Source: Kalaharituber pfeilii
Taxonomy: Eukaryota; Ascomycota; Pezizomycetes; Pezizales; Pezizaceae
Assembly: GCA_015179045.1 (NCBI GenBank)
Contig: WHUZ01000024.1
Coordinates: 434,001 to 498,000, forward strand
DNA: 64,000 nucleotides
Direction: 5' to 3'
The translations under genes and the position numbers were made by a program. This document shows positions 1 through 10,110 of the stretch, one piece after another; the first letter of the stretch is position 1; each line of letters begins with the position of its first letter. The notes beneath the pieces are model-generated. The model was not told the DNA's origin and ran no database searches. It saw nothing but the letters and a program-made list of their open reading frames with translations.

Positions 1-2
1 CT

Positions 3-1098
3 AGTACAGGATCTGGGCAAGGTCCGACAAACCCGGAATTTTTCGTTCACAAGTCATTGTTAGCGTCGCTGTCTCCAGAGCTCCAGAAGCATACCAACAA
101 TGAGATGCGGGAGGGCACGGAGGGAGTGATGGAGTTAAGTGAGGTTGATGAGTCGACAATGGAAGCGTTCCTGGAGTGGGCGTATTTCAAGGACTATACT
201 GTGTAAGTGTTATTCATTTCATCTACTGAAATTTGATATGACGTGCTTTACCTAGGAGAAAGCGTCACAGCTGACGTGGTGATACCGTACTAGTCCCCTA
301 CCCAAAACGACCTCCTCAGTAATAAGGCATACAAAGATGTATGTCCTGGCCGACCGCTTCAATACCGTCATCCTCAAGAACCTTGCATACTCAAAATTGA
401 CTGCTTTGCTGGCCGACATCGGAATGATCACTGCGGAGACAGACGTTGTGGCCCTGATGGAGGCAGTGACATATGCCTACGATAACCTTCCATATTCAAC
501 TGTACCTCTGCCTGCAGATGCTTCTGTTTCTCCAGAGAAGTTGCTGGAGTATTTCTCGCAATACATCTCGTGGGCATTGGATGTCTTCCGCACAAACAAG
601 CAATTTCAGGCGCTACTGGTGAATTCTACCGACTTTGTTAAAGCGCTAGTGACGAACTCCCGGGGCGCCGCCGCACCTCCATGGATACGGAATCTCGCAT
701 CAGATGCCGCGAAGGCCGGTTCAACAGCTGTTCAGATCTCTAGTGAAGCTAACACAACACACATTTTGAGTCGCTCATGCACCTGCGGTTACTCAGGAGT
801 AATGAGCATCATGTGCGGTAGCTGCAATCACATCGACCATGAAATTGGTACACGAGTAGAAGTATACAATTTTGACCTCGGCCTTATCGGTGAAGAGAGA
901 ATATCGGGCACCAAGAAGGATTATAATTACACTTGCAAGTGGTGCAAATACAATCAGCAGTATAGCTCCCATAATAATGCGTTCTTCTACAACCCAAAGA
1001 ACGGACACAGTAAGTCTTACGCAGCAAATACAGGTTATTTGCACTGCCGCAGGTGCAGGAAAGCGGGCTGGGAAGGTACCATGACTGTTTTGAATTGA
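3..1098 (+). CDS. BTB/POZ-domain protein, 5' part outside the window
   Basis: The frame from base 3 to about 204 gives a BTB core with FFVHKSLLASLSPELQKH, then an acidic stretch and FLEWAYFKDYTV, as in fungal BTB/POZ proteins that use this fold for protein-protein contact. A GTAAGT donor follows at about 205. The next long frame starts at ATG 337 (MYVLADRFNTVILKNLAYSKL), the usual helical C-terminal part of the BTB family. Stops in all frames after the TAG at 253-255 mean that the intron must end later; the AG at 292-293 keeps the frame open. The last ~100 residues are unusual for the family: they carry paired cysteines (CTCGYS, CGSCNH, CKWCKYN, CRRCRKAG) that suggest a small zinc-binding tail. 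The frame ends at TGA 1096-1098, and a retroposon sits 4 bp after its TSD begins. The start codon is outside the window. The function is unknown beyond the domain. Confidence 0.75.
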
Positions 1099-1112
1099 AG
1101 TTGGCTCTTAGG

Positions 1113-1175
1113 TTTTTTTTTTTTTTTTTTTTTTTGTCACATGACCCCGCATGCGGCTCTTCGCCATGGCAGGAC
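1113..1175 (-). mobile_element. ultra-short poly(A) retroposon, family 2
   Basis: A 63 bp insertion reads on the minus strand as CCTGCCATGGCG, then GCGGGGTCATGTGAC, then poly(A). It is flanked by the direct repeat GGCTCTTAGG at 1103-1112 and 1176-1185, a TSD typical of target-primed reverse transcription. It lies just after the BTB stop codon and so in its 3' UTR. The same core occurs at the 3' end of the long LINEs at 22470-22987 and 54250-58614. Confidence 0.85.
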
Positions 1176-1185
1176 GGCTCTTAGG

Positions 1186-1639
1186 ATAATTTTGCGACCT
1201 TAGGGTTTCTGTGGTTTACTGCAACTCCGCACGGGATTTAGAAGGATTTGTGGTTTAAATGAGACTGGAAATGTGTTTGGATGGAGCTGTAGTCTGCATA
1301 ACCAACGATATAACAGGGCAATTGATATGAACGCATAAGCCTCATCTATGTACCCACCTCATTCTGTTTTTTTGTCTTTTTTATATCACGTAACCCCGCT
1401 CGCAGCTGTTCGCCATAGCAGGGCGTATCCATCTCATGCACCAGCGGGTGAAATTGCATGAAGGTCGCTGTTCTGATGGGTCAGATGGGAATGCGCTGAA
1501 TACCTATTTAATTAAGAGGTGATTGGGCATCTGTTTGCATAAGTACAAACTTCCACTCTCGCTATATATGGATACTAGTATACACTTTTCATTTGTTTAT
1601 GAATGCCTTGCGATATTATTACAGTAGCGTTAGTTTTGC
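1186..1639. other. intergenic region without a recognisable gene
   Basis: No coding pattern is visible in this stretch. Apart from the retroposon at 1363-1424 it is unremarkable single-copy-looking DNA. It ends where homology to the 3' end of the ankyrin family begins. Confidence 0.5.
1363..1424 (-). mobile_element. ultra-short poly(A) retroposon, family 2
   Basis: A 62 bp minus-strand copy starts GCCCTGCTATGGCGAACAGC and ends in an interrupted A-tail. The flanks GTACCCACCTCAT (1350-1362) and GTATCCATCTCAT (1425-1437) match at 11 of 13 positions, and both differences are transitions. This is therefore an old, slightly decayed TSD. Confidence 0.75.
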
Positions 1640-3109
1640 TTCTATAATATTCATATCACGTGCAACCTGGGCACCACACAGCGCTTGCGGCGACATAAGT
1701 GCTGCCTTAATTGATTGTGGTGTACCAGTGATCGCTGCTACAGTAGCTCAGCAGGAGGCACTTCACCGAGTCCACATGCTTGAGGTAACCGGCGTGCGCC
1801 AGTGCGGTGCAGTTTCCGTCGAATTGGCCGGACCTTCTATCGAGGTCTTGGCCTCGGGAAAGAGCATGTTATTGCATGGCGGCTGTGTTGTCGGCGTTTG
1901 TAGCCCATGTGAGGGGGCGTCATCCCTATATTGTCGCTTACATGCAAGTCTTATTTTTTTTTTTTTTTTTTAATATCATTAATCGCATGCCGCCCTAAGG
2001 GCTATGGCGATACTGTGCTATATAAATAAGAGAAAATTAATAACCACGACCGAAGCTTCCCGCCTAAATACCCCAAGCCTCAACCCTGTCCTAAATACAA
2101 GTATTTCCCGCTGTTACATGCAAGTCGACATCAGGCACCATCTGGAGAAACACCCTGAGGCATGCGGCATGGTCGCATAAGGCATCTTCGGAAAGATCCA
2201 GGGAGCTGCTGTCCGAGAGCTTCCCTTCGTAGCAGACAGCTACCAGGGGTGTGCCCGAGCATGTTCGGCATGCTGGCAGTCTTCAAGCCAGAGAGGGTGT
2301 GCCAGCATTAGCGCGAGGCCCTTCCTGCACCCATTGAGGGCTGTGCATATGGGCGGCGTGTTGCCGGCCACGTCCGGGCTCGTTGGATCCTGTCTGGAAT
2401 GGGGAGCAATTCTCGAGAGCTTCATAATTGTTGTTTGCAGCTGCAATCAACAGCGGCGTGTCCTCATCATTTGACTTCTTGTTTAAATCGATGCGTCCCT
2501 GCGCACCTTCCAGCAGTGCCTGCACCAGCACCAGAGGCCCCGCAGCTGCAGCATTGCCGATGGGTGTGAATCCGGACATGTTGGCAGCGTTGATGCCTGG
2601 GAGGCTCAGGAGATACTTGATGATCTTGACGTGTCCACTAAACCAGTCTAGCTTGGCCACGCCTTCGTCCCAATTCCTGCATGGGTCTTCGACCTCCCGG
2701 CCGCCGGTTCCCGCCTCGCATAGCACGCTGTCGATGCGTACATCCACGCTGGGGGAGCTCCAGCGCGGCCTTGAAGGTGTTGTAGTCGCCGTTCCGCGCC
2801 GCGGCCCTAACAAGGGTGACGTGGCCGCTGCTCATCGAGAAGTCCGGGTTCAGTTCGAGGAGGACGTGTGGGTGTGCTGCGGGCAGCCGCACCATCTCCA
2901 GGTTGTCCTGCACTAACGCGATCTCCAGTGGTGACCGGTACTTGATGCTCTGGCGCTTCCACAACCTTTCCCTGGGCTTCCAAATAGTCTCCCTGCGCAA
3001 GTGCTCCTGCAAGAGCAGCAGCCTAACAAGCTCGAGGTTCCCCTTCTCCACCGCAGCCGAACTCCAGCGGAGACGAACCCCAGCCTACGTTCGCATACCA
3101 CCCCCTCCC
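1640..3109 (-). pseudogene. decayed ankyrin-repeat gene copy 1
   Basis: On the minus strand, broken frames match the intact ankyrin protein at 5174-8467. Examples are KGNLELVRLLLLQEHL, SPLEIALVQDNLEMVRL, NGDYNTFKAALELP, GHVKIIKYLLSLPGINA and PLVLVQALLEGAQGRIDL. The order is the same as in the intact protein, but the frame changes several times and the N-terminal half is missing: the region corresponding to the start of the protein is deleted, so the repeat region joins a 5' flank directly. A LINE tail (1951-2113) splits the C-terminal part, and a hAT-like element (3119-3674) lies in the 5' flank. It probably makes no functional protein. Confidence 0.85.
1951..2113 (-). mobile_element. 5'-truncated family-1 LINE 3' end
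   Basis: A 163 bp insertion has poly(T) at the left followed by the complement of the family-1 tail (GCCATAGCCCTTAGGGCGGC, then ATGCGATTAATGATATT). It is flanked by a 13 bp TSD, TTACATGCAAGTC, at 1938-1950 and 2114-2126. About 100 bp of LINE 3' UTR precedes the tail, so this copy is longer than the ultra-short ones. It interrupts the ankyrin pseudogene. Confidence 0.9.
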
Positions 3110-3118
3110 CCTCCATGC

Positions 3119-3674
3119 AATGAATCCAACAGGCCGTGATCTGCATTGGACTGAAACCGCCTGGACCGGTCCAGGCCGGTATTCTCAGTGGCCTGGGCCG
3201 GCCTGGACCGGCCTGGACCGGCCTGATCCACATGAATCAGGCCAACCAGGCCAGTCCAGGCCAATCAGGCCGGTCCAGGCCAATCAGGCCGGTTCAGGCC
3301 AATTAAACGAATCACTCCACAGCTATCCAGCTGAATTGAGGCCAGCATTTACCAGATTGTTTGAGTATTTAAATGAGTAGAATCTCCCGTATGTCTAGAA
3401 TTTTAAACAGCAGCGGTCTACGACTTTTGTCAAGTATGTATCACACTTTGTATTCAAGTATATATACTAAGAAATATTTTAGAAATGATAGACCTTCCAG
3501 ATAATACAACAGACTGGACTCAATTCTTCGATGATACCTGATGCGCAACTGTCAATTACTGATAGTGGAAATATCCAGGACTATTAAAATCTAATTCAGC
3601 TGGGTTAAATTCCAAAATCGCTTGAATTTACGTAAATGGCCTGGTCGGCCTGGACTGGCCTGTTGGATTCATTG
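3119..3674. mobile_element. hAT-like non-autonomous element with GGCC-rich arrays
   Basis: The ends form the inverted repeat CAATGAATCCAACAGGCC. The flanks share CCTCCATG; the TSD is 8 bp at 3110-3117 and 3675-3682, or 9 bp if the shared C is counted. An 8 bp TSD with ends beginning CAATG fits the hAT superfamily (known pattern YARNG). The interior begins with repeats of AGGCCGGTCCAGGCC type and then an AT-rich part without coding capacity. A second copy is at 24185-24753. The superfamily assignment is inference because no transposase is present. Confidence 0.8.
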
Positions 3675-3683
3675 CCTCCATGC

Positions 3684-4687
3684 TGGATCGCAGCATGCTA
3701 CGAAGGAGGAGAGACATAATGCTAAAGCCGTGTTATTTATGCAGGTGTGTCAGAGGGGAGTGTGAGAATGCAGGTGGGTATACGGAACTAGACTATAGCT
3801 CGCAATAACCTACAAGTTGAATTTCACCATCGCGTTTTTCAAATTTTCGTCGCCTATTTATTTCTTCGTTTCCCTGAATCCTGACACACAAATACGGCAG
3901 TCATTCTTTTGATCAGCAAGTTAAATAAATATGGTGTAAATTTTCCTGTTATTGTATTTTATTTCCTTCCTTTATCGCACTGTCTCTTCCGCGCAAGCGA
4001 TCCGCTCGTCAAGATGGTCAACGTTTGAATAAATGCTTGAGCTGACAAACAAGTCCGCAGACCAAGTTAAGCATGTCTGTACTAGTACAGCTTGGCCTTG
4101 TGCTTTTTTGTCTACCGTATCCTGGATTGCATGAACCTGCGCGGAACGACAAAGCAGTCAGTGCATGAGTCATGGAGAGAGGAGCGATGCAACCTTCCGT
4201 GATGCACTATGATAGAACGAAGAAGGGTGAGTGTACTAGTACATGTTTAGTCTAAGGTAGTACGAATGTGCTCGTGATGGCGGAGCAACTCCTGATTTTC
4301 TGTGTAATACATGTATGACACCGTGGTGGGACCAACTAGAAGAGAACAGAGAACGCCTGCTCATTCCAGTAGCGGTACTCACCTTAGACTGTCTCCATGT
4401 AAAATGACATCCGGCAGACAAACATCCGGTCTGAGGTCTGAGTACCCTTATGAAACTCGCATTTTTTTTAAGTGAAATCCGAAACTAGTTTTGGATCCAA
4501 ATATCCACTGAGATTCATGCATGCCAAGTCCTGAATACTGCATTGGGATTTCTTTGTTTTACGTCCTCGACGGTGCCCTATCTATTACACTTTTTCTGCA
4601 GCTACGCGAATAACAAATCACGTGTAAGTCTGCAACACGCATTGCATATGCAACATCGTATGAAGTCAGATTTTTCTAGTCTGCATA
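3684..4687. other. 5' flank of ankyrin pseudogene 1, then unassigned DNA
   Basis: Positions about 3690-4130 align with 8530-8870, the DNA upstream of the intact ankyrin gene. They share the block CTCGCAATAACCTACAAGT and a later GCAAGCGATCCG/GCAATCCG region. This supports gene duplication with its promoter. Positions 4130-4687 show no gene or repeat that I recognise. Confidence 0.6.
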
Positions 4688-4692
4688 CCGCT

Positions 4693-4860
4693 TGTTAGAG
4701 ATCTACAGTAATGTCGGAGGTGTCGGATATCAGAGAGGTCCGTGATAAAGGGTGGTAAGGGCCCGAGAGCAACCTCATGCTCTATGTATATAGGTGTATT
4801 ACTTTGGCTACTCTCTCTACGAAGGAATAACAATCATCTCTTTCTACCCAAAGCTCAACA
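4693..4860 (+). mobile_element. small solo LTR (168 bp)
   Basis: The element starts TGTTAGAGATC and ends AAGCTCAACA. It is flanked by the 5 bp direct repeat CCGCT at 4688-4692 and 4861-4865. TG...CA ends with a 5 bp TSD are the mark of an LTR retrotransposon, here reduced to one LTR. A second copy in the opposite orientation is at 23057-23234 with its own TSD. Confidence 0.85.
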
Positions 4861-4938
4861 CCGCTAGTGTAACATCCCCAAATAAGTACTCAGTACATAT
4901 ATATCCAACATAAACATCCGACCCAACTGGGTATGGAA

Positions 4939-4986
4939 CAGGGCGGCCTGCGAGTAATGATATTAAAAAAAAAAAAAAAAAAAAAA
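4939..4986 (+). mobile_element. ultra-short family-1 retroposon (48 bp)
   Basis: The insertion reads CAGGGCGGCCTGCGAGTAAT, then GATATT and poly(A). It is flanked by the TSD GGGTATGGAA at 4929-4938 and 4987-4996. It begins inside the tail hairpin rather than at the usual TCGCCATAG start, so it is the one clear exception to the common 5' boundary. Confidence 0.85.
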
Positions 4987-5173
4987 GGGTATGGAATCGT
5001 TTTCTTTTGGCATCTCTGTTCGATAACTATATACGCACTAGCATACATTCACAACTGACCAAAACAATCTCGAGATTCTGCGGTATTCTCCTTCTAACCC
5101 ACCTAATAGCCCTGGTATCGCTGACACCAATAATTTGATTCGCCACAAGCACATAGGTACGTCGGCAGGGTCC

Positions 5174-8100
5174 TTATGGCCTCGGCAACCATAGCCTCTC
5201 CGCCCGCGGCGGCAACTGAGAAACCCCAGCGTGATCCACCACAAACGGGTCCGCGCCTGCCCTCAGCAACAGCCTCACTACCTTCTCGCTCTCAGCGCGA
5301 GACCCCAGGTCATTGCTATTATACATGTTCACTAGTGCCAGTTCAGACACCCCTCTCCCAGCAACGTCCTTCGCGTTCGGGTCCGCACCGTGCTGCAGAA
5401 GCCACTTCACCGAGCCCACGCTGCCGTGCAGGGCGGCATACGCCAGCGCGGTGTAGTTTTCCCCGTTTGATGCTTCGTCAATGGCCAAGTCTTGGCCACG
5501 GGAGAGCATGTATTGGTGCAGGAGTTCCATGGCGGTGGTGTTGTTGATCTGTGCAGCCCACATGAGGGGTGTCTTGCCTGCAATGTCGCGGATGCGTAAG
5601 TCCTCATGAGGGACCACCTGGAGGAGCAGCTTGAGACACTCGAGGTAGTCATCTACAGAACTGGAAAGTTCAAAGGTTGTGAAGCTCGAGTCGTAATTGT
5701 GTCCTGCGGAGCAGAGGGTAGCCAGCGGGGTGCAGCCAAACTCGTTGGGCGTGCTGATAGTCTGCCGGGCAATAGGGTGCGCCAGTAGCAGCTCAAGGCA
5801 CTTCATGTCCGCCTTGAGGGCTGCGAACATGAGCGGCGTGTTACCCGCGTCGTCCTGGGCCGTCGGGTTGACGCTCGGGATAGCAAGCAGTTTCTGGAGG
5901 ACCTCATGGTTGTTGTGCATGATTGCAGTAGATAGCCCCTTGGTCTCGCAGTCCAGCCTCGTGTCCGGGTCGATGCACCTGTGCGCGCATGCCAGCAGCG
6001 CCTGTATCAGAACTGGGGGCCCCATGGCTGCGGCCTTGTAGGCGGACGTGATACCGTCCAAACCGGTGGCACTTGTGTCAACGCTGGGGATGTACAGGTT
6101 CATGAGATGTTCGATTATCCTGGCGTATCCGTTGAAACTGTCTAGGTTTGCCACAACCTGCCACCGCGAATACCAGGGTGTGCTGTCCAGCCACCCGGCT
6201 GATGTCAGTCTTATGAGGTGGCGGATATCAGTACGCGTGTCCCCTTCGGCAAGCTCCAGCAGCGCCTTGAAGGCGCTGTAGTTACCCCTCCACGCCGCTA
6301 GCTCGAGGAGGAGGTCGCGCGAGTTGCTCTTCGAGTCTTCGTCAAAATTGGGCAAGATGCAGGCGTTAGCCGCGAGCAGACGAACCATCTCACCGCTGTT
6401 CACCTCCAACTTGTCGAAGATCTGTGTCCTTCTGCGCTCGCGCATCCAGGTGCGCTGGCGCGTCTCGAGCTCCCTGCGCTGGCGCCTTCCCCTGTACGGG
6501 GGGAAGGGGCGAGCCATAGCCAGCACGTCTGGAATCTGGTCAAGCAGCAGCTGCACCATCTCGAGGTTGTCCTTCCTTATCGCATACTCCAGTAGTGACT
6601 CGTCCCATTGTCTGGTCCCACGGACCGACCGGTCCTGCTCCTGGCAGTTCTTCGCATCGTGAGCCCAGATTGTGCGCTTGTACAGGCCCTCCCGCGAGCA
6701 CAGCAGCCTGACAAACTCAAGATTGCCCTTCACCACCGCGGCCTCCAGCGCGGTAGAGATGCAGCCGTAAGTGGGGAGCACGTTCACGTCGACCCTCCCG
6801 TTGCCGAGCTCCAGTAGCAGCGCCGCGGCTCTCGTCGCCTCGGTCGGCCACTGTGCCACCAGCTGCAGCACCGCCGCACTGGTCCCGTCGGGGCGCGTCA
6901 TCTGCTCCTCCACGATCTCCGGCAGCAGCGCTGTCAGCGTCTCCAGGCACTTCATTCGCAGATACTGAGGCCTTGTGCACGAGGCCTCCAGGTCCCTCAC
7001 GTCGTCAGCGTGCTTCCCGTGGATCCGCAGCACAGCCTCCAGCACGCCCGCTCTGTTGGTGTCCCTGTGCATCAAGACTGCCCGCACCGTATCATCGTCC
7101 CACAGCAGATGCCCCGCGGCCTGCCGCGCCCTGACATACTCCACAATCATCCGGATCACCTCGCTGTGCGCATGCCTGCACGCAATCAAGAGGGGCGTCC
7201 TCCGCTTATTTGTATGCTCGGACGTCAGCCAGGTTTTGACAACCTTGTGATCCTGCCCAAGCAGAAACGCCACACTGTCCACGTCGCCCACCTGCGATGC
7301 CAAAAAGAGCGGCGCGTTCCATCTGGCACTCGGCTCCTGCAGCAAAAACAGCGGTTCATCCCATCTGCGGCCCACCTCCTGTTGGAACCATTCGTCTCGC
7401 ACCAACAGGCTTGACACCGTCTGCACCCTCCAAGTGGCCTCTTCCGCTGAGCTTTCCTCCTCGGCATTGTTCTTATAATGACTCAACCACCCAAGCTCCA
7501 ACGCCGTGCAGCCAATCCAATCCTGCATGCCCAGCTTGCCTGCTACCCATTCATCCTGCTGTGCCAGCTCCATCTCCTCTGCGCGCTGCCTCATCCACTC
7601 CAGTAGCCACTTTGCTACCCCAACATGCCCCCTCATCGCTGCAATATGCAAAACGTTCCTGAGGTCCTGCTTTGTCCTCTCAAACGGGTTCATACCAAGC
7701 TCCTCCACCAATACCCTCACAGCCTCCTCCCACCCAGCCAAAGCAGCGTAATGTGCTGGTATCCATCCTGCTCCATCGAACCACTCCCATTGCAACCTCC
7801 TCTCACCCATCTCCTCCTTTGCTCGTCTGACAACGCTCTTCAGCACCCTCAAGTGTCTCCCAAGTTGACCACCACCACCATCATCATCAGCGTTTTCCCC
7901 CTTCTCCTTGCCTGACCAGCTGGAAGGCTCCGTTGCCCATGCGACAGCAGTCTTGTTACTTTTGCCGAATCCTCTCGCAACTGTTACTCTCCCCTTCAAC
8001 TCCTCATTCATAAACATCTCCACAATCTCCTCATCCCCCCTCCACACTGCCCATGCTAATGGTGTGCGGCCCTCCGCATCAAACACATTCACATCAACCC

Positions 8101-8467
8101 TCGCTAGGATCATCCTCTCCCACTGCCATCCAGTTGTCCCTTCCCCTCTGGCCCTCCCTCCGACCTCCCTTCCCAACCCCAACAGCTCCCTCACTACCCC
8201 TACCCCAACTTTTCCTCTCTCCCTCCCCACCGCACACACCCACAACAACAATGTCTCCACGCCTTTAACCACCCTCACCTCATCCACCCCGTCCCCCAAC
8301 TTCACTCCCTCCTCCACACATCCCAACTTCCTCACGTCTGCCTCCAATAACCCCCTCACCGCTCCAATCTCCTCTTCACTCATCCCCAAACCCAAAAACC
8401 TCAATGCATACAGTCCATGCATGTACCTGTTCCCACTGATTCCCAAACTCGGTGAATGCTTACACAC
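5174..8467 (-). CDS. large ankyrin-repeat protein, intact family member
   Basis: A single uninterrupted minus-strand frame of 1097 codons starts MCKHSPSLGISGNRY. Ankyrin units are recognisable throughout, for example GRTPLAWAVWRGDEEIVEMF (residues ~130-150), NVLHIAAMRGHVGVAKWLLE (~270), RTPLLIACRHAHSEVIRMIV (~420), GNTPLMFAALKADMKCLELL (~880) and SVGSVKWLLQHGADPNAKD (~1030). No signal peptide, NACHT or kinase domain is apparent, so it is probably an intracellular scaffold made of ankyrin repeats. Known ankyrin proteins bind partner proteins; no partner can be inferred here. I chose the first ATG after the conserved upstream block. Three decayed paralogues lie on the same strand (1640-3109, 12300-13113 and 28786-30414), which points to tandem or segmental duplication with one survivor. 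The last ~20 residues, rich in proline and arginine, leave the repeat pattern. Confidence 0.85.
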   Translation of the reverse strand: MCKHSPSLGISGNRYMHGLYALRFLGLGMSEEEIGAVRGLLEADVRKLGCVEEGVKLGDGVDEVRVVKGVETLLLWVCAVGRERGKVGVGVVRELLGLGREVGGRARGEGTTGWQWERMILARVDVNVFDAEGRTPLAWAVWRGDEEIVEMFMNEELKGRVTVARGFGKSNKTAVAWATEPSSWSGKEKGENADDDGGGGQLGRHLRVLKSVVRRAKEEMGERRLQWEWFDGAGWIPAHYAALAGWEEAVRVLVEELGMNPFERTKQDLRNVLHIAAMRGHVGVAKWLLEWMRQRAEEMELAQQDEWVAGKLGMQDWIGCTALELGWLSHYKNNAEEESSAEEATWRVQTVSSLLVRDEWFQQEVGRRWDEPLFLLQEPSARWNAPLFLASQVGDVDSVAFLLGQDHKVVKTWLTSEHTNKRRTPLLIACRHAHSEVIRMIVEYVRARQAAGHLLWDDDTVRAVLMHRDTNRAGVLEAVLRIHGKHADDVRDLEASCTRPQYLRMKCLETLTALLPEIVEEQMTRPDGTSAAVLQLVAQWPTEATRAAALLLELGNGRVDVNVLPTYGCISTALEAAVVKGNLEFVRLLCSREGLYKRTIWAHDAKNCQEQDRSVRGTRQWDESLLEYAIRKDNLEMVQLLLDQIPDVLAMARPFPPYRGRRQRRELETRQRTWMRERRRTQIFDKLEVNSGEMVRLLAANACILPNFDEDSKSNSRDLLLELAAWRGNYSAFKALLELAEGDTRTDIRHLIRLTSAGWLDSTPWYSRWQVVANLDSFNGYARIIEHLMNLYIPSVDTSATGLDGITSAYKAAAMGPPVLIQALLACAHRCIDPDTRLDCETKGLSTAIMHNNHEVLQKLLAIPSVNPTAQDDAGNTPLMFAALKADMKCLELLLAHPIARQTISTPNEFGCTPLATLCSAGHNYDSSFTTFELSSSVDDYLECLKLLLQVVPHEDLRIRDIAGKTPLMWAAQINNTTAMELLHQYMLSRGQDLAIDEASNGENYTALAYAALHGSVGSVKWLLQHGADPNAKDVAGRGVSELALVNMYNSNDLGSRAESEKVVRLLLRAGADPFVVDHAGVSQLPPRAERLWLPRP

Positions 8468-8890
8468 TTGCCTGTAGCAAATTTAAATGTAAAGTCCTAA
8501 CCCCCCCCACTCCATCCCAGATCCCGGGATGCAGCGAAGGAGGAGGGACACAGTTATAACGTCATGTTAGTTATTTCAGTATGTATTAAGAAGGAATAGA
8601 GGAGTATGGAAATTCAAATAGGGATACGGGATTGCATCTCGCAATAACCTACAAGTCAAATCTGTCTCCCTCCATTGCTTGATCATTAATTCCTTCCCCT
8701 GTAACCTAACTCACAAAAAGGACCGACTAAAGGTTTTTATGTTAAAAAGAAATTGAATAAATATCCTTATACGTCCTCCCGTTCTTTCTGTCGTTTTTGG
8801 CAGCTTTTGCTTCTTCGGTCAAGCAATCCGTCCGTCGATATGGTGAAGAGTTGGATAAGAACTTGAGCTGTGGTGCATCGAAAACTTTTC
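8468..8890 (-). promoter_or_regulatory. conserved upstream region of the ankyrin gene
   Basis: This non-coding block precedes the ankyrin start. It aligns with the DNA upstream of ankyrin pseudogene 1 (about 3690-4130), including GCGAAGGAGGAG-type and CTCGCAATAACCTACAAGT segments. Its duplication together with the gene suggests that it holds the promoter. No individual control site can be defined. Confidence 0.45.
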
Positions 8891-9112
8891 TGGACGGGGT
8901 ACTTGGGAGCGCCGGAAAATAAGGGGTATTATTTATGCAGCGCTAAGGTACAGTACTCACCTGCGGCTGAGCTAGGTGCCACAGTTTTGATACTAGTACT
9001 AGTAGGTGTGAAACCACAAAGTGGCCCGCACTCCCTGCAGTTGCAACCATAAAAAGAACGAGAAAACCTTTTCAATGCCATCAAAACGCACAGACTCCTG
9101 TTCAATGCCACC

Positions 9113-9520
9113 AATGTTATTAATTTAGCAACACAGTGTCTGATATTAGCCAATAAAATATGTATTTAGACAGGGGTACTAATGTACATTATGCGCTATG
9201 TTCGAATACATACAGTATTTTACTAGCTACTTCATGGATCCGTAGACTATTCTAGTTAAAAAACCGCGTCCACCCCAAATTGACGCTATCATCATTTGCA
9301 ACTAATAGATTCCATCCCTTTTAAATTAACATTTCAAATGCATAAAATATATATAGAGAGTTCTTTCTCCATTTACATGTATTTAATATTTAAGAATTTA
9401 TATATTATTATCTAATCTGGAATTAGATTCAGTCGCGACATTTCAATCTGGTATCGCCAAGTAGGTTTATTATGGTTGCCATCGTACTTGAGACAGGTTT
9501 GTTGCTAAATTAATAACATT
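9113..9520. repeat. 21 bp inverted repeat pair around AT-rich DNA
   Basis: AATGTTATTAATTTAGCAAC and its complement stand about 365 bp apart. With one more base the ends read CAATG, as in hAT-like termini. I find no matching TSD outside them, so a transposon origin is possible but unsupported. Confidence 0.5.
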
Positions 9521-10026
9521 GACAGGGGGTCTGTATGTTCTTGCTGGCACTAAAAAGGTTTTGGAGGTTCTAAAATTCGAAATAATACGGTATGCGAGAA
9601 TATGAATCATCACGCATAGAGAAGAAACGCTAAATAGAAATGGCAGGATATTGCCATGGATGTAGATTTTGATTTCTGAACTGGCGGAAAAAACAATATA
9701 CTAAAGGTTCAGAATAAAAGTAGTGAAATTAACTCTCCCAGTCATTGAAGATGCACTGGTCGTTCTGTGATTATTATTTACCGGCATAAGTATGATATCT
9801 CACACGAACATATTATGGACCTCTGGTCTGTCCGAAGCTCTTGCAAGTTTATACTCCGTATGGTTGGGGACATCTGTATGCGGGGTAGAGGCGACATTGG
9901 TTTGATGACTAAGCACTCCATTATATGGGTATATGCACGTTCTGCCCGATCGTATGCAGCGAATTTGAAGGTGTTCTTCCCACCTCCACCGCTCCCACAG
10001 CTCTACCGCTTCTACCACTCTACCAC

Positions 10027-10110
10027 TCCCACTGCCAGCACTGCTGCTGCTGCTGCTACTGCTCACACTGCTGCTACTGCTGCTACTGCTGCTACTGCTC
10101 GCACTACTGT
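10027..10110. repeat. CTGCTA-type microsatellite
   Basis: This is a run of CTG and CTA triplets with a few CAC interruptions. Similar triplet tracts occur inside the pogo-like elements near 33760 and 41020, so this may be a relic of the same family. Confidence 0.8.

Noticed and set aside
7908..8477. Plus-strand frames opposite the ankyrin gene
   Set aside because: They are antisense shadows of a GC-biased coding region; their compositions (Pro, Ser, Thr rich) reflect the minus-strand codons.
9113..9520. hAT-type MITE
   Set aside because: The inverted repeat is good and begins CAATG, but the 8 bp outside the two ends do not match.
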